Source: Streptomyces violaceorubidus (GTDB lineage Bacteria > Actinomycetota > Actinomycetes > Streptomycetales > Streptomycetaceae). Taken from it: 64,000 bases of DNA. The notes under the pieces are model-generated. The model searched no databases. It had not been told where the DNA came from and saw only the letters and a program-made list of their open reading frames with translations. Every line of letters starts with the position of its first letter. The stretch's first letter is position 1. Positions 25,272-32,389 of the stretch are shown in pieces. A program made the translations under genes and the position numbers. The stretch is from the NCBI RefSeq assembly GCF_000717995.1, contig NZ_JODM01000008.1, forward strand, positions 112,437-176,436, given 5' to 3'.

Positions 25272-26261
25272 ATGAAGGCAGTGGTCCAGGAGCGGTTCGG
25301 CCCGCCGAAGAGTCTGCGGCTGCGGGACGTCGACCTGCCTCGCCCCGGGGCGGGCCAGGTGCTGGTGCGGGTGCGCGCCGCCGCGGTGAACCCCTACGAC
25401 TGGCACATGCTGCGCGGAGACCCCTACGCGGCACGGCTGTTGGGAGGCATGGGGCTGACCCGGCCGAAGTCCCGGGTGGCCGGCATCGACGCGGCCGGGG
25501 TGGTGGAGCGGGTCGGCGCGGGCGTGCGGGGGTTCGGTCCCGGCGATCCGGTACTGGGCTTCTGCCCGGGTGCCTTCGCCGAGTACGCGTGCGCCTCGGC
25601 ACCGCTGCTGGTGCCCGTCCCGGCGGACCTGAGCTTCGAGCAGGCCGCGGCACTGCCGATGGGCGCGGTGACCGCCCTGCGCGGCATCCGGACCGTCGGC
25701 CGCGTGCGGTCGGGGCAGCGGGTCCTGGTCAATGGCGCGGGCGGCGGGGTGGGCACCTTCGCGGTGCAGATCGCGGCGGTCCTGGGCGCGGAGGTCACCG
25801 CCGTGTGCAGCGCCTCCAACGCCGACCTGGTGCGTTCCCTGGGCGCGGCCCACGTCCTGGACTACGCCCGGCAGGACTTCACCGACGGAGGCGAGCGCTA
25901 CGACGTCGTCCTGGACAACGTGGGCAACCACCCGCCGGGCCGGCTGCGTCGGGCGCTCGCGCCTCGGGGCGTCCTGGTGGCCAACGGCGGCGGCTCCCCG
26001 GGCCGCGTGTTCGGGGCGATCGGCGCCATGCTGGGACTGGCGGCGGTCAACGCGGTCACCCGGCGGAGACTGCGTCCGATCCTTCCCGCGACGCCGGACG
26101 GACCGGCCCACGAGGACCTGCTCGCCGTCACCGCGCTCGTCGAGGCCGGGCAGCTCGCGCCCGTGGTCGGCCGGACCTTCTCCCTGGCCCGCACGGCGGA
26201 GGCGGTACGGCACGTCGAGGAGGGCCATGCCCGCGGCAAGACCGTGATCACCGTGTCCTGA
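25272..26261 (+). CDS. NAD(P)-dependent quinone oxidoreductase-like MDR protein
   Basis: This is a 329-residue medium-chain dehydrogenase/reductase of the zeta-crystallin/quinone oxidoreductase branch. It has the GROES-like N-terminus (AAVNPYDWHMLRGDP, VAGIDAAGVVERVG) and the nucleotide fold NGAGGGVGTFAVQIA. The zinc ligands of classical alcohol dehydrogenases are absent, consistent with NADPH-dependent reduction of enones or quinones. ATG at 25272 follows a weak GGGCG purine stretch. No operon partner is evident. Confidence 0.85.
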   Translation: MKAVVQERFGPPKSLRLRDVDLPRPGAGQVLVRVRAAAVNPYDWHMLRGDPYAARLLGGMGLTRPKSRVAGIDAAGVVERVGAGVRGFGPGDPVLGFCPGAFAEYACASAPLLVPVPADLSFEQAAALPMGAVTALRGIRTVGRVRSGQRVLVNGAGGGVGTFAVQIAAVLGAEVTAVCSASNADLVRSLGAAHVLDYARQDFTDGGERYDVVLDNVGNHPPGRLRRALAPRGVLVANGGGSPGRVFGAIGAMLGLAAVNAVTRRRLRPILPATPDGPAHEDLLAVTALVEAGQLAPVVGRTFSLARTAEAVRHVEEGHARGKTVITVS

Positions 26262-26294
26262 GCGTCCCGCGAGGACGGTCGCCCTACCCGCGGC

Positions 26295-27311
26295 TCAGCC
26301 GAAGCCCGTGCGCGGGGCCGTCACCTCGACGGTGTCCCTCACCAGGGCCAGCGCCGCACCCACCGGGCTCGACCGGCCGCCGCTCACCGTCACGTCACCG
26401 GCGTCCGGACAGCCGAACACCACGGCCTTCTCGGGCCCGGTCAGCGCGTGCAGCGGGTCCCCCGGCTCCGTCTCCTCCAGCCGGACGCGCACGATGCCGG
26501 GCTCGGCCAGCGACGCACCGGCGACCGCCCGCAGCCGACGGGACCGGGACGCGGCGTCCAGCGCCCGGGCGGCGGTGCTCCCGTCGACGGGCTGTGCCCG
26601 CACGCGCACCTCGGCCGGGTCCCAGCCCCAGGCCAGCGCGGCCAGCAGCCGCACCTTGGTGGCCGCGTCCTCGCCCGACAGGTCAGCCGAGGGGTCCGCC
26701 TCCGCGATCCCCCTCAGCCGCGCCGCGCGGATCGCGTCGTTCAGCGTGTCGCCGTCGGCGAGGCGGTCGAGGACGAAGGTGACGGTGCCGTTGGGGCAGG
26801 CGCGGATCGTCCGGCAGTCCAGGCCGCGCAGGGAGGTCCGCGACAGGTCGCCCGCCGGGAGGGCCGCCCCGGTGGCCCCGGAGATCCTGATCATGCTGCC
26901 GCCCGCCCGGGCCGCCGCGTCGAGTTCACGCCAGTGCGTGAGCAGGTGGCTCTTGGTGGCCGTGACCACGTGGATGCCCCGGCGCAGCGCGGTCACCGCC
27001 TCCAGCGCGGCGCGTTCCCGCAGTCCGGGCGAGGACGGGACGGCCTGGACGAACACCCGCGCGCCGGTACGGTCGAAGGTCTCGTCCAGCGGCCTCGGAG
27101 GCCCCCACTTCGAGCGCGGCGGCAGCGGCCCGTCCCCTCCCGGCGCGCACTGGGCGTCGCTCGCGCGTACGGCGGCCACCCGTGGCCGAACGCCGTGACG
27201 GCGGGCGAGCGTTTCGCCGTCCCGGGCCAGCCGGTCGACGAAGGCCTGGCCGACCGGGCCGTACCCGGCGAGGACCACCTCGGTCCGTGTCGCTTCCGTC
27301 GCTGCGCCCAT
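26295..27311 (-). CDS. Homoserine dehydrogenase-family protein
   Basis: This is a 338-residue protein with the N-terminal NAD-binding motif LAGYGPVGQAF and the homoserine dehydrogenase catalytic signature around GIAEADPSADLSGEDAATKVRLL (the Asp and Lys used in catalysis are present). The C-terminal ACT regulatory domain of the housekeeping enzyme is missing. It also lies outside any threonine/methionine operon, so it is probably a paralogue serving a specialised pathway, or a related dehydrogenase. It converges with the MDR gene, 33 bases apart. Confidence 0.8.
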   Translation of the reverse strand: MGAATEATRTEVVLAGYGPVGQAFVDRLARDGETLARRHGVRPRVAAVRASDAQCAPGGDGPLPPRSKWGPPRPLDETFDRTGARVFVQAVPSSPGLRERAALEAVTALRRGIHVVTATKSHLLTHWRELDAAARAGGSMIRISGATGAALPAGDLSRTSLRGLDCRTIRACPNGTVTFVLDRLADGDTLNDAIRAARLRGIAEADPSADLSGEDAATKVRLLAALAWGWDPAEVRVRAQPVDGSTAARALDAASRSRRLRAVAGASLAEPGIVRVRLEETEPGDPLHALTGPEKAVVFGCPDAGDVTVSGGRSSPVGAALALVRDTVEVTAPRTGFG

Positions 27312-27535
27312 GGACCCGGGATCCTCTCACATCACCGTCCGTGCCGCGGACGTCGGTGAGGGAGCGCAGCCGCCCCTTGCGGGGGGAATCGGCGCCGGGC
27401 GCTTCGGGGCTCGGGCATGGGGAGCCTTCCCGGGGTGCGGGGAGGGGTGGGGGGAGGTGCGGGGTGCCGCCGCCGGGCAGGCCCTCCACGGTCGGCCAGT
27501 CGTACACCGTCAGGCGGGACACGCCGACCGCCGCC

Positions 27536-27607
27536 GGGAAGCCGTCGTACGTCGGGAAACCGTCGTACGTCGGGAAACCGTCGTACGTCGGGAAACCGTC
27601 GTGCGTC
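27536..27607. repeat. Four tandem 18-bp repeats
   Basis: Four consecutive 18-base units (27536-27553, 27554-27571, 27572-27589, 27590-27607) share the core GGGAAACCGTCGTACGTC; the first has one change (AAG for AAA) and the last one change (TGC for TAC). They sit four bases after the PmoA-like stop codon, in the 300-base gap before the homoserine dehydrogenase start. The rest of 27312-27535 shows no convincing gene. Confidence 0.92.
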
Positions 27608-27611
27608 GGCC

Positions 27612-28598
27612 TCACCACGCGAGTCCCGCCAGGTGCGCGGCGACCCGGGCGCGGTCCCAGGCGCCGTCGGCGACGACCACGCGGTAGGTCCGGGAGAGGG
27701 TTTCGCCGGGCGGCAGGACCAGTTCCTCGTGGAAGGCCCAGGAGGGTGCGACCGCGGCGAAGGGGTCGCTGCGCACGAACCAGTGCGCCGGGTGGGTGCC
27801 CTTCTCGCCCAGGTGGTCGTTGGACGCGGCGTGTTCGAAGACCAGCGTGGCGTGGCCGTCCCGTCCGTCGTGTTCTCCGACGTAGGCCAGCCAGGGGGCC
27901 TGGGAGCCCATCGGGTCGGCCGCGGAGGACTCGCCGGATTCGGCGGATTCGGCGGATCCGGCGGATCCGGCGGATCCGGCGAGTTGGGGGGACACGGCGG
28001 TGAAGACCCGGCCGCCGCGGAAGGCGCGGGGGCCGCGCCAGAACAGTCCGGTGTATCCGGCAACGGGGCGTCCGTGGGTGGTGGGGCTGCCGAACCGCAG
28101 TGGTTCGCCGCGCCGGTTGGTCACGGCCGAGGTCCAGAGGAGGGTCCAGCTGCCGGTGTCGGGGTCGACGTCGCGGACCTCGATGCGGCGTTCCTCCTCG
28201 GCCCACAGCTCGCCGCCGTGCGGGTGCCAGGTCAGCCGCTCCGCGATGACGGCGCGGTCCCCCTCGGCGCCGACCTCCTCGAAGGCCACGTGGGCCATGG
28301 AGCCGACCCGCTCCGGCAGCGCGAGGTAACCCTCGCCGTGCACATAGGTGTTGCCGCCCCACAGGTTCTGTCCGGACAGGTGGGAGGCGGTCAGCTGGAG
28401 CCCTTTGTGCCAGCGGTGGTCGTTGGGCCGGTAGTCCGTGACGAGTCCGCCGGACAGGGTCCTGACCGGGTGGAGGTACGGCTTGGGCGCCTCCCAGTCG
28501 GCCTCGGGGCGGTACACGTAGGAGAACAGCTCGGTTCCGGCCGCCCCGTGGGCCACGGTGACGCGGTCTCCGTGGACGTGGGTCAGTGAGAGCGTCAT
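27612..28598 (-). CDS. PmoA-family (DUF6807) protein
   Basis: This is a 328-residue beta-sandwich protein of the family misnamed 'methane oxygenase PmoA', recognised by TDYRPNDHRWHKGLQL, GRPVAGYTGLFWRGPRAF and PWLAYVGEHDG. These genes commonly sit with Gfo/Idh/MocA dehydrogenases and LacI regulators in sugar or glycoside catabolic loci, as here; a molecular function is not established. Its ATG overlaps the stop of the upstream dehydrogenase relic (ATGA). A Gly-Ser-Ala stretch near residues 207-222 is encoded by a 9-bp tandem repeat and looks like an expanded loop. Confidence 0.8.
   Translation of the reverse strand: MTLSLTHVHGDRVTVAHGAAGTELFSYVYRPEADWEAPKPYLHPVRTLSGGLVTDYRPNDHRWHKGLQLTASHLSGQNLWGGNTYVHGEGYLALPERVGSMAHVAFEEVGAEGDRAVIAERLTWHPHGGELWAEEERRIEVRDVDPDTGSWTLLWTSAVTNRRGEPLRFGSPTTHGRPVAGYTGLFWRGPRAFRGGRVFTAVSPQLAGSAGSAGSAESAESGESSAADPMGSQAPWLAYVGEHDGRDGHATLVFEHAASNDHLGEKGTHPAHWFVRSDPFAAVAPSWAFHEELVLPPGETLSRTYRVVVADGAWDRARVAAHLAGLAW
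27935..27979 (-). repeat. Five in-frame 9-bp repeats inside the PmoA-like gene
   Basis: Five consecutive 9-base units CGGATTCGG/CGGATCCGG run through the PmoA-like coding sequence. Being a multiple of three they keep the frame and add Gly/Glu-Ser-Ala tripeptides. The last three units are identical. Confidence 0.9.
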
Positions 28599-29502
28599 GC
28601 GTGGTCCTCTTCCTCGCGGGTGGCGGCCGGTACCCAGCCCGGGGCTCCGCCGTGCAGTCGGGTGTGGTACGGGTCGCCGGGGCCGATGTCGCCCGCGCGT
28701 ACGGTCGCGCCGGTGAACGCGGACTTGTACAGGGCGGTGATGAGCTCCATGGTCCGCCGCGCGCCCGCACCGCTGGTCGAGTGGCGGCTGCCGTTTCTGA
28801 TGTCGTCGACCAGGACGCGCAGTTGGGCCTGGTGGGAGCTCGCCTCGTCGGTGCCGAAGTCGCGCCGGGCAGCGGCGGTCTCCTCGGGGACGCCGGGCGC
28901 CTGGGTGATGCGCCAGTCCGCGTTGCGGTAGCCGTACAGGTGGGTCAGCTCGACCGTGGCCGGTTCGCAGTCGATGCGGATCCGGCGCACCTCGTCCGGG
29001 CTCAACCACCAGCGGCCGGCCCGGGGCGCCGCCGCACAGCAGCGCGCGGACGTGCCGGGCGCCGGATCCGAAGGCGGTGCTGGAAGACGACGGAGACGTA
29101 CGGACCCGCCCCACCGCCCTGCTCGGCCGCCTCGACGGCGTCGTGGTCGGCCGATGAGGGGCAGGGCGGCTTCTCGCACCACACCCAGGCCCCGGCGGTG
29201 AGCGCGGCCACCGCCTGCTCACGGTGCACGGCGGGCGGTGTGCACGGCGGGCGGTGTGCACAGCACCACGAGGGCGGGGCGTGCCTCGGCCGGCATCGCG
29301 CCGAGGTCGGTGGACGCCTGGGGGATCCCGAACTCGTCGGCGAAGCGCGCACCGCCGGTTCGTCCACGTCGACCGCGGCGACGACCTCCACCTCGCCCTC
29401 GGCAGCCATTTTGCTCAGCGCGGGCAGGTGACTGGACCGGGCGATGGACCCCGTGCCGACCACTGCTGTGCGCAGCGGCGCGTTCGGTACGTGCGAAGAC
29501 AT
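28595..29502 (-). pseudogene. Gfo/Idh/MocA oxidoreductase, frameshifted and internally deleted
   Basis: Fragments of one NAD(P)-dependent sugar dehydrogenase are spread over three frames. The N-terminus (RTAVVGTGSIARSSHLPAL, then VEVVAAVDVDEP) is in one frame from 29502. ARFADEFGIPQASTDLGAMP and VVLCTPPAVH are in a second. AVAALTAGAWVWCEKPPC, the EKP motif, is back in the first; FGSGARHVRALL and GRPLV lie in a third. The C-terminus (LSPDEVRRIRIDC to the stop) is readable from about 29010. About 90 residues of the central domain are missing at that last junction. A 16-bp tandem duplication at 29225-29256 accounts for one frameshift. Confidence 0.85.
29225..29256. repeat. 16-bp tandem duplication causing a frameshift
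   Basis: TGCACGGCGGGCGGTG occurs at 29225-29240 and again at 29241-29256. The duplication lies inside the dehydrogenase relic after the CTPPAVH segment; 16 is not a multiple of three, so it shifts the frame. Confidence 0.92.
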
Positions 29503-29621
29503 GCGGACCCTCTCGTGAGCCGGACGGGGGCGGTTGGGCGCTGCGCGGCACGCGGGGGTGGGAGTGCCCGGGCAGGCGGAGGACGTCGGCGCCGCCTCGC
29601 AGCAACCGCTTGCTATCGTGG

Positions 29622-29639
29622 TGATCCAACGTTGTAACC
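29622..29639. promoter_or_regulatory. Possible LacI-type operator
   Basis: An imperfect palindrome centred on AACGTT (29628-29633), in context TGATCCAACGTTGTAACC, lies between the dehydrogenase relic and the LacI-type relic. LacI-family operators often have a central CG in such a palindrome. With the regulator broken, the site may be vestigial. Confidence 0.35.
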
Positions 29640-29736
29640 GCCGTGCGTCCGCAAGGTCAACCCTCTGTCCGCAAAAGACTCGGCGCCCGGATCACGTACT
29701 GCCCGAGGCGGCACGCGGGGGGCATAACCTGCGGAA

Positions 29737-30197
29737 ACTCCGGCAAGGGGGCGGGCCGTGGACGAGCTGGGCTACCGGCCGAACCCTCGGTGCGCAGGCC
29801 GCGTACGGGGCGCAGCGGCCTGCTCGCCCTCGTCGTCCCGGAGTCGGCGACGTCGTACTTCGCCGAACTCGCCTTCCCGCTGGTGCTGCTCGGCGGGCGC
29901 GCCTACGAACGCAACGGTGTCGTCGCCGACCACGTGCTGATCGACAACCTGGCGGCGACCCGTGACCTCACCGCCCACCTCATCGGCCTGGGACGTACCC
30001 GGATCGCCGCGATCGGCGTGGACGGCGCCCAGGAGGCGCTGTACAGCACCCCCTCCCTGACGGCCCTGGTCCCCGACAGGGAGGCCATCGCCTCACTCGC
30101 CGTGAAGTGCCTGGCGGCCCGGATACGGTCGCGCCCACCCCTGCCGTTCGCGGTGCACGTGGCGCCGCACTGGCTGGAGGAGCGGGAGTCCACCACG
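29737..30197 (+). pseudogene. LacI-family regulator relic
   Basis: Pieces of a LacI-type repressor are visible in order but with gaps and a frameshift. VDELGYRPNPR, the end of the HTH/hinge region, is in one frame from about 29758. TGRSGLLALVVPESATSYFAEL is in another. AFPLVLLGGRAYERN to LIGLGRTRIAAIGVDG is the first effector lobe, and STPSLTALVPDREAIASLAVKCLAARI is the C-terminal lobe. About 40 residues are lost after YFAEL and over 60 after GVDG, and the DNA-binding head is not recognisable. It presumably once controlled the adjacent dehydrogenase and PmoA-like genes. Confidence 0.8.
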
Positions 30198-30329
30198 GGC
30201 GGGAGACGCCGGGCGGAGGTCGGAGGTACGAGGGGCAGCGGCGAGGGCAAGGACGGCTGCCCCCGCTGGGGAGCGAGCACGTTCGTCCGGCCACTGAAAT
30301 CCATGATCATCGCTCCTAGGCTCGCCGCC

Positions 30330-30563
30330 ATGGACATCCCGAGACGCCTCATCGAACTCCAGCGAGCCGTCGACGCGGCGGACAACCGCTACCGCGACAA
30401 CTCCGGCGAGAACGCCACGGTCGCCCTCGCGGTCTGGTCGGACGCGACCGCAGCCCTCGTCGAGGGCATCACCGCCTACGCCGAGGAACAGGGCGTGCCG
30501 CGCCAGGAGGTGGAGCGGGCCCTGGAGCGAGCGATGCGGCCACGGCACCTCCAGGAGGACTGA
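30330..30563 (+). CDS. Small conserved hypothetical protein
   Basis: This is a 77-residue acidic, helical protein (IPRRLIELQRAVDAADNRY, then AVWSDATAALVEGITAYAEEQGV) with a basic C-terminus. It resembles small uncharacterised Streptomyces proteins; I assign no function. The ATG at 30330 begins the readable helical part; the frame upstream belongs to the LacI-type relic. Confidence 0.6.
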   Translation: MDIPRRLIELQRAVDAADNRYRDNSGENATVALAVWSDATAALVEGITAYAEEQGVPRQEVERALERAMRPRHLQED

Positions 30564-30600
30564 GGCCACGAAGGCCCCGGCCCGCCACGCGAAGGCCCCA

Positions 30601-30638
30601 GACCCTCGACGCGAAGACGCCCGACCCTCGACGCGAAG
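30601..30638. repeat. Short imperfect tandem repeats of ~22 bp
   Basis: GACCCTCGACGCGAAG occurs at 30601-30616 and 30623-30638, with a weaker copy (CCCGCCACGCGAAGGCCC) just before. The unit length is about 22 bases. The repeats fill the gap between the small hypothetical gene and the hydrolase promoter. Confidence 0.7.
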
Positions 30639-30665
30639 GCCCGCGAACCGCGAACCGCGGACCTG

Positions 30666-30694
30666 TTGACAGGGTTGGCTAATGACACTAGCTT
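30666..30694 (+). promoter_or_regulatory. Promoter of hydrolase-TetR operon
   Basis: A consensus TTGACA -35 box (30666-30671) is followed after 17 bases by TAGCTT (30689-30694) as -10. The region is strikingly AT-rich against its surroundings and overlaps the inverted repeat at 30677-30713. Confidence 0.65.
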
Positions 30695-30713
30695 TTAGCT
30701 AACTTCATTAGCC
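30677..30713. promoter_or_regulatory. Nested palindromes, likely TetR operator
   Basis: GGCTAATGA (30677-30685) and TCATTAGCC (30705-30713) form a perfect 9-base inverted repeat with a 19-base gap. Inside it lies AGCT-TTT-AGCT, a second small palindrome. The element covers the -10 region, so a bound repressor would block the promoter. The TetR protein encoded at the end of this operon is the obvious candidate. Confidence 0.65.
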
Positions 30714-30729
30714 GCATCTGGGGGTTGCC

Positions 30730-31566
30730 ATGACCGAGTACCTTGCCGTCGACGGAGGAACGATCGCCTACGAGGTGACGGGTTCGGGCCCGCTGATCGT
30801 GCTCGCGCACGGCATGGGCGACAGCCGTCACGCCTACCGCGCGGTGGTCCCCCACCTGGTGACGGCCGGATACCGGGTCGCCGCGGTCGACCTGCGCGGC
30901 TGCGGCGAGTCCAGCGTCGACTGGCCCGCCTGGAGCCGCACCGACATCGCCGGCGACCTGCTCGCCCTGATCCGCCATCTCGGTGGCCCGGCCGTACTCG
31001 TCGGCCACTCGGTCTCCGGCGGCGCGGCCACCATCGCGGCGGCGCGGGAGCCCTCGCTCGTCACCGCGCTGGTCGAACTGGCGCCGTTCACCCGCAAGCA
31101 GTCGGTCCGGCTCGGCGACCTGCGGGTGCGACGGTTCAGGCGCGGCATGGTGCGGCTGCTCGGCGCGGGGCTCTTCGGCAGTGTGCGGCTGTGGCGCTCG
31201 TACCTCGACGTCGCCAACCCCGGGGTGAGACCGGCCGACTGGGCCGAGCGACTGGGCCGCTTCGACGCCTCGCTGCGCGAGCCGGGCCGGATGAAGGCCA
31301 TGCAGGCCATGGGCCGCAGTGCTCCGACCGACGCGGGCGCCCGGCTCGGCGACGTGCGCTGCCCGGTCCTGGTGGTGATGGGCACGCTCGACCCCGACTG
31401 GGCCGACCCGCACGCCGAGGGCTCGGCCGTGGTCGGCGCGCTGCCGTCCGGCCTCGGCCGCCTGGAGATGATCGAGGGCGCCGGCCATTACCCGCACGAC
31501 CAGTTCCCCGACCAGGTGGTGGAGCTCCTGCTCGCCTTCCTGCGCTCGGACGCCGTCCGTGCCTAG
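30730..31566 (+). CDS. Alpha/beta hydrolase
   Basis: This is a 278-residue alpha/beta-hydrolase. The oxyanion region is LAHGMGDSRHAYR, the nucleophile elbow is VGHSVSGGAA (Ser), the acid is in MGTLDPDWAD, and the catalytic His in EGAGHYPHDQFP. The substrate is unknown. It shares a transcript with the TetR gene, whose GTG start overlaps its last eight bases. That arrangement suggests the TetR protein senses the hydrolase's substrate or product. Confidence 0.87.
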   Translation: MTEYLAVDGGTIAYEVTGSGPLIVLAHGMGDSRHAYRAVVPHLVTAGYRVAAVDLRGCGESSVDWPAWSRTDIAGDLLALIRHLGGPAVLVGHSVSGGAATIAAAREPSLVTALVELAPFTRKQSVRLGDLRVRRFRRGMVRLLGAGLFGSVRLWRSYLDVANPGVRPADWAERLGRFDASLREPGRMKAMQAMGRSAPTDAGARLGDVRCPVLVVMGTLDPDWADPHAEGSAVVGALPSGLGRLEMIEGAGHYPHDQFPDQVVELLLAFLRSDAVRA

Positions 31567-32122
31567 GGCGGGCCTGGACCGGGCGGCCGTGGTCGGCGCG
31601 GGTGCGGCCCTCGCCGACGAAGTGGGCCTCACCGGACTGACGATGGGGCTGCTGGCCGACCGGCTCGGGGTGCGCACCCCGTCCCTGTACAAGCACGTGG
31701 CGGGCCAGGACGACCTGATCCGGGGAATCGCGGCGCTGGCCCTCCACGAGACCGCCGAAGCCGTCGGCGGCGCGGTGCAGGGACGGGCGGGCAGCGACGC
31801 CCTGGCAGCCGCGGCACGCGCCTTCCGCGCCTTCGTCGTGGAGCACCCGGGCCGGTACGCCGCGACGATCGGCCAGGAACCCTCCGGCCCGGAGGACCCC
31901 CTGGCCGAGGCGGGAGAGCGGCTGCTCGGCGCGTTCACCGCCGTCCTGCGCGGCTACGAGATCGACGGCCCTGCCGTGAACCACGCCCTGCGCATGCTGC
32001 GCAGTCTCTGCCACGGCTTCGCCACCCTGGAGGCGGCCCACGCCTTCCAGTGGAGCACGGACATCGACCAGAGCTTCGAATGGCTGGTCGCCTTCGCCGA
32101 CCGGGGCCTGCGTGCCATGTGA
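31559..32122 (+). CDS. TetR-family regulator with WHG-type C-terminal domain
   Basis: This is a 187-residue regulator. The N-terminal helix-turn-helix (LTMGLLADRLGVRTPSLYKHVAGQDDL) is clear; the C-terminal part, with HPGRYAATI and LRSLCHGFATLEAAHAF, fits the WHG (TetR_C_33) ligand domain. The GTG at 31559 lies inside the hydrolase gene's end. It probably represses the operon through the nested palindrome at 30677-30713. Confidence 0.85.
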   Translation: MPRAGLDRAAVVGAGAALADEVGLTGLTMGLLADRLGVRTPSLYKHVAGQDDLIRGIAALALHETAEAVGGAVQGRAGSDALAAAARAFRAFVVEHPGRYAATIGQEPSGPEDPLAEAGERLLGAFTAVLRGYEIDGPAVNHALRMLRSLCHGFATLEAAHAFQWSTDIDQSFEWLVAFADRGLRAM

Positions 32123-32389
32123 GGTCGCACCGGGCAGGACAGGGGACCCCGTCCGCTCACGCCACGTCCGGCTCCGCAGCGCCGCACGGTGCCCCCGCGC
32201 GTCGTCGGCCGCGCCAAACTTCCAGCCCCGGAACCCGGTTGCATCCGCCGTGCATCCCCGCGACGGGCCGGTGTCGCCCTTGCGACATGTCCCACCTGTG
32301 CCACCGGAATCGCATGACACCCCGTGTTCGGCAAGCTCATCCTGGCCAACGCAGGACTTGCACCACACGCATGGGAAGGCAGCGCACTG

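Noticed and set aside
27536-27607. 18-bp direct repeats considered as CRISPR or iterons.
   Set aside because: No spacers, and no replication or partition gene nearby.
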